Positions 34,751 through 43,819 of a stretch of DNA of 64,000 nt are shown in pieces. The notes below the pieces were generated by a model, which was not told the DNA's origin, did no database searches, and was given only the letters and a program-made list of their open reading frames with translations. Position numbers and translations under genes: made by a program. The stretch is from JANWHQ01 sp963775275. Its GTDB lineage: Bacteria > Pseudomonadota > Alphaproteobacteria > Caulobacterales > Caulobacteraceae. The stretch is from positions 1 to 64,000 of the forward strand of contig CAVZII010000006.1 of NCBI GenBank assembly GCA_963775275.1, read 5' to 3'. Numbering within the stretch: position 1 is the first letter of the stretch; each line of letters begins with the position of its first letter.

Positions 34751-35323
34751 TCAGGCCAATTTGTCCGCCGGACGTTGCTGGCGAGCCTCGTTGCGACGCC
34801 GCTGGAAGGCCAGCCGCCGGCGTCCGTGGGACTCGACCTCGCCCAGGTCGGCGTAGCCGAGCCTGCGGGCCAGGGCGATGGAGGGCTGGTTGTCGGGGTC
34901 GATCACGCACACCGACCGTTCGAACCGCCGGTCGCCCCAGTCCAGCACCGCGCGCATGGCCTCCGAGCCGTAGCCGCGGCCCTGGAAGGCGGCGGCGAGC
35001 GCCCAGCCCGCCTCTGGCGCGCCCGAGAGCAGCGGATCGGCGCGCCCCCGGTCGAGGAAGCCGACCTCTCCGACCAGGCGGCCGCTCGCCTTGTCCTCCA
35101 CCGCCCAGAACCCGAAGCCCAGCAGCGCCCAAAGGCCCGCGAAGCGCAGAAGCTTTGCCCAGACCTCCTCCTCGCTCATCGGGACGCCGTCGCCGATGTG
35201 CCGGACCACCTCCGGCTCGCGCCACATGGCTGACAGGGGTGCGAAGTCGTCCCGGCGATGCGCGCGCAGAACCAGCCGCCCAGTGCGGATCACAGGCGCG
35301 GTCGGGACCAGGGTCTCAGCCAT
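34751..35323 (-). CDS. GNAT-family N-acetyltransferase
   Basis: A 190-residue RimJ/RimL-type acetyltransferase: VIRTGRLVLRAHRRDDFAPL at the N-terminus, the acetyl-CoA loop EAGWALAAAFQGRGYGSEAM, and NQPSIALARRLGYADLGEVE at the C-terminus. Substrate unknown. Its start overlaps the rlmE stop region by 8 nt, so it is in the ppx-rlmE unit. Confidence 0.86.
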   Translation of the reverse strand: MAETLVPTAPVIRTGRLVLRAHRRDDFAPLSAMWREPEVVRHIGDGVPMSEEEVWAKLLRFAGLWALLGFGFWAVEDKASGRLVGEVGFLDRGRADPLLSGAPEAGWALAAAFQGRGYGSEAMRAVLDWGDRRFERSVCVIDPDNQPSIALARRLGYADLGEVESHGRRRLAFQRRRNEARQQRPADKLA

Positions 35324-36035
35324 CTCGGCCGCGCAGCCCGGTCGCCACGAGGTAGACCTCCGAGCTTTCGGCGCGGCTGGCCTTGGGCTTGAGGTGGCGG
35401 ACCTCGGCGAAATGGGCCTTGAGCAGCTTCAGCACGTCCGCCGTCTCCCCGCCCTGGAACGCCTTGGTGACGAAGGCGCCGCCGGGCTTCAGGACCTGGA
35501 TGGCGAAGTCCGCGGCGGCCTCGACCAAGGCGATGATGCGCATATGGTCGGTCTGGCGGTGGCCGGTGGTGTTGGGCGCCATGTCCGAGAGCACGACGTC
35601 CGGCGCGCCGGCGAGCGCCTCGACCAGAGCCTCGGCCTGGCCGGGCGAGGTGAAGTCGCCCTGGACGATCACGGCGGGCGGCAAGGGCTCCATGGCCAGA
35701 AGATCGATCCCCACGACCCGGCCGGCGCCCCGCTCGAGCGCGACCTGGATCCAGCCGCCCGGCGCGCAGCCGAGATCGATCACCCGGGCGCCTCGTCCGA
35801 TCAGGTGCGCGCGCTCGTCCAGCTCGGTCAGCTTGAACGCGGCCCGCGATCGGTAGCCGCGCGCGCGGGCCTCGGCGGCATAGGGGTCGTTGATCTGGCG
35901 CTCGAGCCAGGCCTGGGAGGACGCCGAGCGCCGGCTCGCGGTCTTCAGCCGCTTTGGCGCGGGACGCCCTGCGGCGTCGCCGGCCTGGGGCGGCCTCACC
36001 ATGCCGCGGCGTTGTTCACCGTCCCCTTCGCTCAC
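35316..36035 (-). CDS. rlmE: 23S rRNA (uridine-2552-2'-O)-methyltransferase RlmE
   Basis: Methylates U2552 in the A-loop of 23S rRNA during late 50S assembly. The 239 residues carry the K-D-K-E tetrad: Lys in RSRAAFKLTELDE, Asp in SDMAPNTTGH, Lys in VTKAFQGGE, Glu in ESSEVYLVA. The SAM motif is VIDLGCAPGGW. GTG 36035 is preferred because it overlaps the upstream stop (GTGA); ATG 36002 would give 228 residues. Confidence 0.9.
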   Translation of the reverse strand: MSEGDGEQRRGMVRPPQAGDAAGRPAPKRLKTASRRSASSQAWLERQINDPYAAEARARGYRSRAAFKLTELDERAHLIGRGARVIDLGCAPGGWIQVALERGAGRVVGIDLLAMEPLPPAVIVQGDFTSPGQAEALVEALAGAPDVVLSDMAPNTTGHRQTDHMRIIALVEAAADFAIQVLKPGGAFVTKAFQGGETADVLKLLKAHFAEVRHLKPKASRAESSEVYLVATGLRGRDG

Positions 36036-37114
36036 CGGCGCCGCGCCCCTGGTCCGCGCCGCCGCCGGCGCGGCGGGCGCGACATCAGCGAGAACAAGAG
36101 GCCTTCGCGCAGGCCCCTGTCGGCCACGCGCACCCGCTCGCAGGGCCATAGCTGCTGGACGGCCTCCAGGATCGCCGCGCCGGCCAGGACGAGGTCCGCG
36201 CGGTCCGGACCGATGCAGGGCTGGCCGGCCCGGCCCGCCGCGTCCAACGCCATCAGCCGTGCGGCGGCCGCCTCGCACTCGCCGCGGGTCATCCACAGGC
36301 CGTCGACCTTGGCCCGTTCGTATCGCGCCAGCTCCAGGTGCAGCCCCGCCAGGCTCGTGATCGCGCCGGAGGTGCCGATCAGGTGGGCCCGGCCCGCCAG
36401 GAAGGCGGGCTTCAGCTCGTCCGCCTGGCCGAAGCGCGACACCTCGTCCTTCACCGCCTGGACCATGGCCTCGAACCAGGCCTCCCGGCCCTCGGCAGGC
36501 TCGGGGAAGCGCTCAGCGAGGCTGACCACCCCGATTGGGATCGACAGCCAGGCCTTGATCGGCAGGCAGGCGGGATGCGGCGGCCGGCGCAAGGGGTCCA
36601 GCCTCAGCCGGCCAAGATCGATCCAGGACAGCTCGGTGGAGCCGCCGCCAACATCCACCACCAGCGCAGCCTCGCAGCTGCGGTCCAAGAGGCCCACGCA
36701 GCCCGCGACCGACAGCCGCGCCTCCTCCTGGGGGGTGATGATGCGAAGCCGAAGGCCCGTCTCGGCCGCGACGCGCTCGACAAAGGCCTCGCCGTTGGCC
36801 GCCGAGCGGCAGGCCTGGGTGGCCACCGCCTTGACCGGCGGGCCGCCGCGGCGGCGGATGCGATCGGCGCAGATCCTGAGCGCCGCGATCGCCCGGTCCA
36901 TGGCCGCGTCGTCGAGCCGGCCGGTGGCGGACAGGCCTTCGCCCAGGCGCACGATGCGCGAGAACGCATCCAGCACGCGGAAGCCCCTCGGCGTCGGCGC
37001 GGCGATCAGCAGGCGACAGTTGTTGGTGCCGAGATCCAGCGCGGCATAACAGCGCGACTGGGCGGACGCGAGCGCATCCCGCCGCTCGACCGGCGGCTCT
37101 GCCGCCTCCGTCAT
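36032..37114 (-). CDS. Ppx/GppA-family phosphatase
   Basis: A 360-residue actin-fold phosphatase of the exopolyphosphatase/guanosine pentaphosphatase family. DLGTNNCRLLIA is the phosphate-1 loop, VVDVGGGSTELSW the second, and GTSGAITSLAG the third. It would hydrolyse polyphosphate or pppGpp; which cannot be told from sequence. The single-domain length is that of alphaproteobacterial members. An in-frame ATG nine codons upstream (37141) is less likely. Translationally coupled to rlmE. Confidence 0.87.
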   Translation of the reverse strand: MTEAAEPPVERRDALASAQSRCYAALDLGTNNCRLLIAAPTPRGFRVLDAFSRIVRLGEGLSATGRLDDAAMDRAIAALRICADRIRRRGGPPVKAVATQACRSAANGEAFVERVAAETGLRLRIITPQEEARLSVAGCVGLLDRSCEAALVVDVGGGSTELSWIDLGRLRLDPLRRPPHPACLPIKAWLSIPIGVVSLAERFPEPAEGREAWFEAMVQAVKDEVSRFGQADELKPAFLAGRAHLIGTSGAITSLAGLHLELARYERAKVDGLWMTRGECEAAAARLMALDAAGRAGQPCIGPDRADLVLAGAAILEAVQQLWPCERVRVADRGLREGLLFSLMSRPPRRRRRGPGARRR

Positions 37115-37249
37115 GCCCACGAACCCCTTGTACGCGCCCAATTCGGCTCAACTCAGCCTAGCAAGCTCGCGCAAAGGCCGAAAGGACTTGTCCGCATGCC
37201 GAACGGCGTGTTCACCTTTCGGTCAGCGGGCAGGGGGTATCGTTTCCGG

Positions 37250-37579
37250 ATGACGTCGCAGTTCGCCAAGTTCGCGATTGGCCAAGTGGTCCGCCACCGG
37301 ATCTTTCCGTTCCGGGGCGTGGTCTTCGATGTCGATCCGGAGTTCGCGAACACCGAGGAATGGTGGCTGTCCATCCCCGAGGAGGTGCGGCCCCGCAAGG
37401 ACCAGCCGTTCTACCACCTGCTGGTCGAGAACGAGCAGTCGGCGTCCGTCGCCTACATCTCCGAGCAGAACCTGCTGGCCGACAATTCGGGCGAGCCGGT
37501 GGGGCACCCGCACACCTCGGTGCTGTTCTCGGGCTTCGAGAACGGCCAGTACCGGCTCAGGCCCAACATCGCCAACTGA
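37250..37579 (+). CDS. hspQ: Heat shock protein HspQ (YccV-like)
   Basis: A 109-residue protein of the hemimethylated-DNA-binding/YccV family: FAIGQVVRHRIFPFRGVVFD, NTEEWWLSIP, QPFYHLLVEN and SVAYISEQNLL are the family sequence. HspQ specifies Lon protease activity in enterobacteria. ATG 37250 gives normal length; an in-frame ATG at about 37196 would add a short unconserved extension. About 135 bp separate it from the divergent ppx gene; no clear sigma32 promoter was seen there. Confidence 0.9.
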   Translation: MTSQFAKFAIGQVVRHRIFPFRGVVFDVDPEFANTEEWWLSIPEEVRPRKDQPFYHLLVENEQSASVAYISEQNLLADNSGEPVGHPHTSVLFSGFENGQYRLRPNIAN

Positions 37580-37622
37580 GTCGACCGACGCGCCGCGCGC
37601 CGACGCGCCGAGGCCGACCGGA

Positions 37623-37805
37623 TCAGTCTTCCTTGGGCGTGAGCACCTGCCGGCCCTTGTAGACGCCGGTCTTCAGGTCGATGTGGTGCGGCCGCTTCAG
37701 CTCGCCGGTCTGTTTGTCTTCGACGTAGCTGTTGGGCTTCAGCGCGTCGTGGGCGCGGCGCATGTTGCGCCGGGACGGCGAGGTCTTTCGCTTTGGAACG
37801 GCCAT
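37623..37805 (-). CDS. rpmF: 50S ribosomal protein L32
   Basis: A 60-residue ribosomal protein, MAVPKRKTSPSRRNMRRAHD at the N-terminus, with the alphaproteobacterial form lacking zinc-binding cysteines. Length and sequence are typical. In many bacteria rpmF sits with plsX; here it is alone between hspQ (convergent) and ctaA. Confidence 0.96.
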   Translation of the reverse strand: MAVPKRKTSPSRRNMRRAHDALKPNSYVEDKQTGELKRPHHIDLKTGVYKGRQVLTPKED

Positions 37806-37896
37806 GGCGGATCGCTTCTTTCGAACTCGTCGGCCGCGTGCGCCGGCCGGGCAGGATCAGGTGAGCGCGGGTGTATGCCGCAACCGCCCCCAAGGT

Positions 37897-38931
37897 TCAA
37901 GCGCGCCGCATCCGCCAGGCGAACGCCAGCCCCAGCGCCAGCACCAGGGCGGCGAGGCACTGATGGGCCAGGGCCAGCCCGAGAGGCGCGGCGTTGAGCA
38001 GGGTGATGATCCCCAGCGCGGCCTGCGCCAGCACCAGGGCGGCGAAGCCGTAGGCCAGGGGACGGACCGTGCGGCTGAGCCAGCGCGAGCGCGCCGCCGC
38101 CACCGCCAGGGCGAGCGCGCCGATCACCAGCAGGTAGGCGCCGATGCGGTGATTGAACTGGACCGCCGCCTGGCTGTGCAGCAGGGCGTGCAGGAAGCCG
38201 TCCGAGGCCAGATAGTCCTTGGGGAACACATGGCCGTTCATCATCGGCCAGTCGTTGTAGATCTTGCCGGCGTTGTTGCCGGCCACCAGCGCGCCCAGCA
38301 TCATCTGCAGGAAGACCAGCGCCGCCAGGGCGGCCGAGGGCCACTGCCAGCGGGTGTCGTGCTCGGGGCGGCCGGGCCCGAACCAGGCCTCGAGCCCGGT
38401 CCAGATCAACAGGCAGAACACGATGAGCGCCAGGCCCAGATGGGTCATCAGCCGCTCGGGCGCGACCGAGACGCGTCCGACCAGGCCGCTGGCCACCATC
38501 CACCAGCCCACCAGGCCCTGCAACGCTCCCAGGCCCAGCAGAAGCCAGCATCGCCACAGGAGGCGACTGGGCAGGCGCTTGGACGCCCACAAGGCCACGA
38601 AGGGAATCACGAAGGCCACGCCGATCAGCCGGCCGAGCAGGCGGTGCGCCCACTCCCACCAGTAGATCGACTTGAAGGCGCCCAGCGTCATGCCGCGGTT
38701 GACCAGCTCGTACTGGGGGATGTGCTGATAGCGGTTGAATTCCTGCATCCAGGCCTGGTGCGTCAGCGGGGGGATCACGCCGGTCACCGGCTTCCACTCG
38801 GTGATCGACAGGCCCGAGCCGGTCAGGCGCGTGGAGCCGCCCACGACCACCATGGCGAACACCATCGCCGCCAGGATGAACAGCCAGAGCGCGGTCGAGC
38901 GCGACTGGTCCTGACTTCGCAACATGGGCAT
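37897..38931 (-). CDS. ctaA: Heme A synthase (COX15/CtaA)
   Basis: A 344-residue inner-membrane enzyme converting heme O to heme A for cytochrome aa3 oxidase. Eight hydrophobic segments are visible, with family sequences VGGSTRLTGSGLSITEWKP, WWEWAHRLLGRLIG, and FNHRIGAYLLVIGA, which carry the heme-ligand histidines. COX15 type of normal length. It ends upstream of rpmF and starts next to tRNA-Pro. Confidence 0.94.
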   Translation of the reverse strand: MPMLRSQDQSRSTALWLFILAAMVFAMVVVGGSTRLTGSGLSITEWKPVTGVIPPLTHQAWMQEFNRYQHIPQYELVNRGMTLGAFKSIYWWEWAHRLLGRLIGVAFVIPFVALWASKRLPSRLLWRCWLLLGLGALQGLVGWWMVASGLVGRVSVAPERLMTHLGLALIVFCLLIWTGLEAWFGPGRPEHDTRWQWPSAALAALVFLQMMLGALVAGNNAGKIYNDWPMMNGHVFPKDYLASDGFLHALLHSQAAVQFNHRIGAYLLVIGALALAVAAARSRWLSRTVRPLAYGFAALVLAQAALGIITLLNAAPLGLALAHQCLAALVLALGLAFAWRMRRA

Positions 38932-38996
38932 GGGGCAGGCTGATCCCGAAGATGGGACTTAAATTGGGCGCCGCTGGGGCTGGCGGCGAAGGTAGC

Positions 38997-39073
<77 letters not shown>

Positions 39074-39140
39074 ACGAGGGCGCCCTTATAGGGATGGGCG
39101 CCCGCGCGGGCAATGGGCCGCGATTGGGAATCGGCGGCGA

Positions 39141-39557
39141 CTAGGATCCCAACGCCTGGTCCAGGCGGGCCTTGGCCGCGGTCAGGACCTCGAGCGTCGC
39201 CTCCAGTTCCGCCGCCGCGCCGGGCGGCGGCGGGGCCGGCGCTTCGGACGGAGCCCCGGCCGGGGCCTCGCCGGCCGCAGAGGCCGGGCCCATAGCCGCC
39301 TCCAGGAGGCGCGACACGCCTTGTTCGCGGTGCAGGCGCTGCACGCCCATGATGGTGTAGCCTTCCTCGTGCAGCAGCCGGCGAACGCCGCGCAGCATCT
39401 GCAGGTCCTGGGGCCGGTAGAACCTGCGCCCGCCGGCCCGCTTCATCGGACGGATGAAGGAGAACTTGGTCTCCCAGAAGCGCAGGACGTGCTGGGCCAC
39501 GCCGACCTCGGCGGCCGCCTCGGAGATTGTGCGAAAGGCTTCGGGCCCCTTGCTCAC
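39141..39557 (-). CDS. MerR-family transcriptional regulator
   Basis: A 138-residue protein with a MerR winged helix at the N-terminus (FRTISEAAAEVGVAQHVLRF, WETKFSFIRPMKRAGGRRFY, GYTIMGVQRLH), then a proline/alanine-rich linker and a short C-terminal helix. There are no metal-binding cysteines. This MerR type follows ihfA in most alphaproteobacteria; its target is unknown. Confidence 0.88.
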   Translation of the reverse strand: MSKGPEAFRTISEAAAEVGVAQHVLRFWETKFSFIRPMKRAGGRRFYRPQDLQMLRGVRRLLHEEGYTIMGVQRLHREQGVSRLLEAAMGPASAAGEAPAGAPSEAPAPPPPGAAAELEATLEVLTAAKARLDQALGS

Positions 39558-39576
39558 GTCCGCACGTCCTCCCTGC

Positions 39577-39876
39577 CTAGGAGAGGGCCGCGTCGATGCG
39601 AGCCTTCATCACCTGGGACGCGCGGAAACCGATGACCCGCCTGGGCTCGATCGGCGCCGGCTCGCCGGTCTTGGGATTGCGGCCCTCCCGCGCGCGCTTG
39701 GCGCGGACCTGAAAAACGCCGAAGCCCGAAAGCTTGACCGTCTCGCCCCGCTCGAGCGCGGACGCGATCAGATCGAGCGTCCGCTCCACGAGCCCCGCGC
39801 AATCCTGTCGGGTCAGACCGACTTCATGATGCACGGCCTCGCACAGGTCGGCGCGCGTCAAGGTCTCCGCTTTCAT
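39577..39876 (-). CDS. ihfA: Integration host factor subunit alpha
   Basis: A 99-residue DNA-bending protein of the HU/IHF family. The signature GFGVFQVRAKRAREGRNPKT (51-70) and the arm sequence PIEPRRVIGFRAS match IHF alpha. IHF assists sigma54 promoters of flagellar genes in Caulobacter, relevant to the promoter at 50948-50962. Order fabH-ihfA-merR is conserved. Confidence 0.93.
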   Translation of the reverse strand: MKAETLTRADLCEAVHHEVGLTRQDCAGLVERTLDLIASALERGETVKLSGFGVFQVRAKRAREGRNPKTGEPAPIEPRRVIGFRASQVMKARIDAALS

Positions 39877-39959
39877 CGTCTTGCCCCTTTCCCCGCGAAG
39901 TTGAATGCCGCGAATAACGCGGCAAGTCAAAGGCTTCGCGGAGGTCCATGCGAGATCGG

Positions 39960-40940
39960 CTAAAGCCGGACGAGGCACGCGCCCCAGGTCAGGCCCCCGC
40001 CCATGGCCTCGAACAGCACCAGGTCTCCCGGCTTGATCCTGCCGTCCCTGACCGCCACGTCGAGCGCCAGGGGGATGGAGGCGGCAGAGGTGTTGGCGTG
40101 GGTCGCGATGGTCGAAACGATCTTGGACTCGTCCAGATGCAGCCGGTCGACCACGCCCTTGAGGATGCGCTGGTTGGCCTGGTGCGGCACGAACCAGTCG
40201 ATGGCCTCGAGCGGCGCCCCGGCCTTGTCGGCGGCCGCCTCGATGGCCTCGGCGATATTGACCACGGCGTGGCGGAACACCTGGTGGCCCTGCATGCGCA
40301 GCTTGCCGACCGAACCGGTGCTCGACGGGCCGCCGTCGACGTAGAGCAGATCCTGCTTGTCGCCCTCGCACCTGAGGGCGAAGGAGAGCAGGCCCCGGTC
40401 CTCCAGCGTCCCCAGGCCCTGGACGGGCTCGACCACAACCGCGCCCGCGCCGTCGCCGAACAGGACGCAGGTCGTGCGGTCCGTCCAGTCCAGGAGCCGC
40501 GTCATGGTCTCGGAGCCGATGACCAGGCCGCAACGCGCATGGCCGCGCGCGATGAAGCCGTCCGCGACGCTCAGGGCGTAGACGAAGCCCGAGCACACCG
40601 CCTGCACGTCGAAGGCGATCCCCATGGGCGCGCCGAGCTTATGCTGGACGATGGCGGCGGTGGCCGGGAAGGTCAGGTCCGGCGTGGTGGTCGCCACGAT
40701 GATCAGGTCGAGGTCCTCGGGCGTGCGCCCGGCCGCCTTCAGCGCGCGCCTGGCCGCCTCGACGGCGAGGTCCGAGGCCGCCTGGTCCGGCGCGGCACGC
40801 CGCCGCTCGCGGATCCCGGTGCGTTCGAAGATCCACGCGTCGGAGGTCTCGACGACCTGGGCGAGATCGGCGTTGGTGACGACCTCGTCCGGCAGGTAGG
40901 CGCCGACGCCGGTGATGGCCATGCGAAGGGTGGAGGTCAC
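39960..40940 (-). CDS. fabH: Beta-ketoacyl-ACP synthase III (FabH)
   Basis: Condenses acetyl-CoA with malonyl-ACP to initiate fatty-acid synthesis. The 326-residue thiolase-fold enzyme has catalytic Cys116 in QAVCSGFVYAL, His in VPHQANQRI, and Asn in HANTSAASIPLALD. The start overlaps the plsX stop by 4 nt. Confidence 0.95.
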   Translation of the reverse strand: MTSTLRMAITGVGAYLPDEVVTNADLAQVVETSDAWIFERTGIRERRRAAPDQAASDLAVEAARRALKAAGRTPEDLDLIIVATTTPDLTFPATAAIVQHKLGAPMGIAFDVQAVCSGFVYALSVADGFIARGHARCGLVIGSETMTRLLDWTDRTTCVLFGDGAGAVVVEPVQGLGTLEDRGLLSFALRCEGDKQDLLYVDGGPSSTGSVGKLRMQGHQVFRHAVVNIAEAIEAAADKAGAPLEAIDWFVPHQANQRILKGVVDRLHLDESKIVSTIATHANTSAASIPLALDVAVRDGRIKPGDLVLFEAMGGGLTWGACLVRL

Positions 40941-41995
40941 GAGGCGCGCTCCGCGCCGGCCCGGGCCGTGACGTCCGCCAGCCGCCGCAGGTTCAGGTCG
41001 ATCGCGCTGGCGTAGTCGCTTCCGGCGAGGTCGGCGGCGACCACCACCGCGTTGGAGAAGGCCTTGGCGTCGGCGCCGCCGTGACTCTTCACCACCACGC
41101 CCTTCAGCCCCAGCAGCGGCGCGCCGTTGAGCTCCGCCGGATCGAGCCGCACGGCCATGCGCCGCAGCGCCGGCGCGGCGATCAGGGCGCCGAGCTTGGC
41201 CCGAAAGTCCGAGGTGAAGGTCTCGCGCAGCACGCCGCGGACGAAACGCGCCACGCCCTCGGCGGTCTTCAGCGCGATGTTGCCGGAGAAGCCGTCGGTC
41301 ACCACCACATCCACCGTGCCCTTGGCGATGTCGTCGCCTTCCACGAAGCCGTGGTAGTCGATTGTGAACCCCCCGTCCCGCAGCAGATGGTGCGCCTCGC
41401 GCACCTCCTCATGACCCTTCTGCTCTTCCGAGCCGACGTTCAGCAGGCCCACGGTCGGCCGCTCCACGCCGTGAACCGCGCGATGGAAGGCCTCGCCCAT
41501 GATGGCGAACTGGACGAGCTGGGCCGCGTCCGAGCTGACGTTGGCGCCCACGTCCAGCACGGCGGTGACGCCCCGAAGGGTGGGCCAGCTCGCCACGATG
41601 GCCGGCCGGTCCAGGGCGCTGGAGACCATGCGGAGGATCAGCTTGGAGATGGCCATCAGCGCGCCGGTGTTGCCCGCGGAGATGACGGCCTGGGCCTCGC
41701 CCTCGCGGATCGATTCGACGGCGTTCCAGAGGCTCGAGCCCTTGCCGCGCCGAAGCGCCTGGGCCGGCTTCTCGTCCATGGCGATCACGCGGGTGGTGTG
41801 CCTGATCTCGCTCGCCGCGCGCACGGCGGGCAGACGGGCCAGCGCGGCCGTCAGCTGGGCCTCGTCGCCGTGCAGCAGGAAGCGCACCTCGCGCCCGGCG
41901 AGCCGCTCCAGCGCCAGGGCCAGACCGGGCGCAACGACGGACGGACCGTGATCGCCCCCCATGGCGTCGACGGAGATGACGATGGAGTCCGACAC
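40937..41995 (-). CDS. plsX: Phosphate acyltransferase PlsX
   Basis: Makes acyl-phosphate from acyl-ACP for phospholipid synthesis. From GTG 41995 the protein has 352 residues, with ISVDAMGGDHGPSVVAPG at the N-terminus, SAGNTGALMAISKLILRM and VVTDGFSGNIALKTAEG as family sequences. The frame is open further upstream, but that region is unlike PlsX. It is coupled to fabH. Confidence 0.94.
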   Translation of the reverse strand: MSDSIVISVDAMGGDHGPSVVAPGLALALERLAGREVRFLLHGDEAQLTAALARLPAVRAASEIRHTTRVIAMDEKPAQALRRGKGSSLWNAVESIREGEAQAVISAGNTGALMAISKLILRMVSSALDRPAIVASWPTLRGVTAVLDVGANVSSDAAQLVQFAIMGEAFHRAVHGVERPTVGLLNVGSEEQKGHEEVREAHHLLRDGGFTIDYHGFVEGDDIAKGTVDVVVTDGFSGNIALKTAEGVARFVRGVLRETFTSDFRAKLGALIAAPALRRMAVRLDPAELNGAPLLGLKGVVVKSHGGADAKAFSNAVVVAADLAGSDYASAIDLNLRRLADVTARAGAERAS

Positions 41996-42158
41996 GGCCC
42001 GCGTGGGCCCCCCGCAACAATCCGCCGATCCAGAGCGCGCGGACCATACATCCCCGGGGGGTCGATGCAAGTGCAGGGAAATTCCTCGTGCTGCGAGGCT
42101 CAAAGGAATGGTGCGCCATTCGTTTGGGCGTCGCAGCACGGGTATCCGGTTCAGGACA

Positions 42159-42695
42159 TCAGCCGTCCTTCGGCTTGGGCGACAGCCGCGCGAGGGCGGC
42201 GAAGGGCGAGTCGCCCGGCTCGGGCTCGAGCGGCTCGAAGACTGCGCCCGGCTTGCGCGGAAAGGGGTCGATCTCCAGGGCCAGGTGCTCGACCACATAA
42301 TCCCCGAGGTCGATAAGGCCGCCCTCGACGAGGTCGGGCGGGTCCTCGTCCTCCAGCGTCAGGGTCAACTCCTGGCCCGCCTCTGCCGCCTCGGCGTTGG
42401 GGCTTCCCGACGGAAGGACGCGCAGGTGGAAGCGTCCTTGAAGCCGTGATTCGAAGGGCTCCAGGGTGACGCCGCAGGTCTGTCCGATATCCGCGCTCCA
42501 GTCGGCCTCGATCCCCGCGCCGTCGAGCCAGGGCTCGAGGCGGACGTCGGCCTCCAGCCGGTCCAGCCGGTCCAGGCCCAGGGCGCCGGCGATGCGCGAC
42601 CTCGCGGGCGCGTCGGCGACGAGCCGCCGCGTCAGGGGTCCGCGCGCGGCCTCCGCCAGCCGCACCGTCTCGCGCCAGGGCGCCTCGCCGCTCAA
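42159..42695 (-). CDS. YceD/DUF177 family protein
   Basis: A 178-residue protein with the DUF177 core: WSADIGQTCGVTLEPFESRL, where the Cys is typical, and VEGGLIDLGDYVVEHLALEI DPFPRKPG-like sequence toward the C-terminus. In other bacteria YceD is linked to rRNA metabolism and co-occurs with rpmF/plsX. Overlaps the bc1 chaperone gene by 4 nt. Confidence 0.87.
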   Translation of the reverse strand: MSGEAPWRETVRLAEAARGPLTRRLVADAPARSRIAGALGLDRLDRLEADVRLEPWLDGAGIEADWSADIGQTCGVTLEPFESRLQGRFHLRVLPSGSPNAEAAEAGQELTLTLEDEDPPDLVEGGLIDLGDYVVEHLALEIDPFPRKPGAVFEPLEPEPGDSPFAALARLSPKPKDG

Positions 42696-43246
42696 CCCTC
42701 GGCCTCCAGCGAAGCGGGATCCGGCCAGGTCAGGCGCGCCTCCAGCAGCGCCTCCAGCGGCGTGCGGGCCAGCGCGTCGCGCGCGGCCAGGACATAGGCG
42801 GCAAGCGCCTCGGGCCGCCCCTCGGCCGAGCCCTCCAGGGCGGTGCGCTGCATCAGCTCGGCGAGCGCGGCGGCGGCGGCGTCCTTGTCCGCCATGGCCT
42901 GCTCGAGGGCGCGCACGCGCCCGTAGAAGGCCTCGCCGAGCCCCTTCATCCGCTTGGGCACCGAAAGGTCGCCCACGCCCATCTCCCGAAGGGCGTCATC
43001 CAGGGCGCGGACGTAGGCCTCGAAGAGGTGCTGCGACGTCTCCGCCGCCGCCGCGCCGCAACCCTTCAGCCGCAACACCACCAGGGCGACATGCAAGGTG
43101 AAGAGCTCGAAGCGTCCCTCGGGCGTGTCGCGCACGCCCAGCCGCTCGTAGAAGCGGGGGCTGCGGGCCTGGCGGGCGGCCGAGCTATAGAGGGTGCGGC
43201 CGGCGCGGAGCGCGGCGCGCGGCGCGAACAGGCGATCCAGGATCAA
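42692..43246 (-). CDS. Ubiquinol-cytochrome c chaperone family protein
   Basis: A 184-residue protein of the Ubiq_cyt_C_chap (CBP3/UQCC1) family. The core FYERLGVRDTPEGRFELFTL and DDALREMGVGDLSVPKRMKG is diagnostic. It probably assists assembly of cytochrome bc1. First gene of the leftward operon with yceD, plsX, fabH, ihfA and merR; divergent from bamE. Confidence 0.88.
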   Translation of the reverse strand: MILDRLFAPRAALRAGRTLYSSAARQARSPRFYERLGVRDTPEGRFELFTLHVALVVLRLKGCGAAAAETSQHLFEAYVRALDDALREMGVGDLSVPKRMKGLGEAFYGRVRALEQAMADKDAAAAALAELMQRTALEGSAEGRPEALAAYVLAARDALARTPLEALLEARLTWPDPASLEAEG

Positions 43247-43288
43247 GCTTGCCTCACTTCCGCCTTTGGCTGCGGCAATAGCGGGGCA

Positions 43289-43315
43289 TTGAACTAGTCG
43301 GCCCCAGGCTATAGG
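43289..43315 (+). promoter_or_regulatory. Putative housekeeping promoter of bamE
   Basis: TTGAAC (43289-43294), 15 bp, then TATAGG within GGCTATAGG (43310-43315) fits the Caulobacter sigma73 pattern. The bamE start is 31 bp downstream. Confidence 0.5.
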
Positions 43316-43345
43316 TCAAAACCACGTCAGGTTCCCAAATCGCCC

Positions 43346-43819
43346 ATGATCCGCCGCGCTTCAGCTCTGGTCCTCGCCTGCGCCCTCGTGCTGGGCGCCT
43401 GCACGCCCATCACGTCCTACCAGGGATTCCAGGCCGTCGAGGCCAATCCCAAGGACGTGAAGGTGGGCGTGGACACCAAGTCCACCGTGCTCGAGCGGCT
43501 GGGCTCGCCGTCCTCGACCGCCGCGTTCGCGCCCAACACCTGGTATTACATCTCGCAGATCGACGACGTGATCGCTTTCCGCAAGCCCAACGTGCGCATG
43601 CGCAACATCACGGTCATCAGCTTCGACAAGGCTGACGACAAGGTCGCCTCCGTGAACACGCTGACGCTCAAGGACGGCCACGTGGTCGCGTTCAACAAGC
43701 GCACCACCCCGACCCGCGGGCGCGAGCTGTCGATCCTGGAGCAGATCCTCGGCAACATCGGCCAGGCTGGCGTCCTGCCGCAGGAAGACATCAACCCCGG
43801 CACCCAGCGCCCGCGCTGA
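43346..43819 (+). CDS. bamE: Outer membrane protein assembly factor BamE
   Basis: A 157-residue lipoprotein of the SmpA/OmlA family and a BAM complex component. The signal peptide ends at lipobox VLGAC (Cys19). The family core is VGVDTKSTVLERLGSPSSTA and NTWYYISQIDDVIAFRKPNV. The 3' end of the gene is part of a 100-bp tandem duplication that continues beyond the stop. Confidence 0.92.
   Translation: MIRRASALVLACALVLGACTPITSYQGFQAVEANPKDVKVGVDTKSTVLERLGSPSSTAAFAPNTWYYISQIDDVIAFRKPNVRMRNITVISFDKADDKVASVNTLTLKDGHVVAFNKRTTPTRGRELSILEQILGNIGQAGVLPQEDINPGTQRPR

Noticed and set aside
37142..37249. Sigma32 heat-shock promoter for hspQ
   Set aside because: No pair of elements resembling CTTGAAA and CCCCAT with proper spacing was found.
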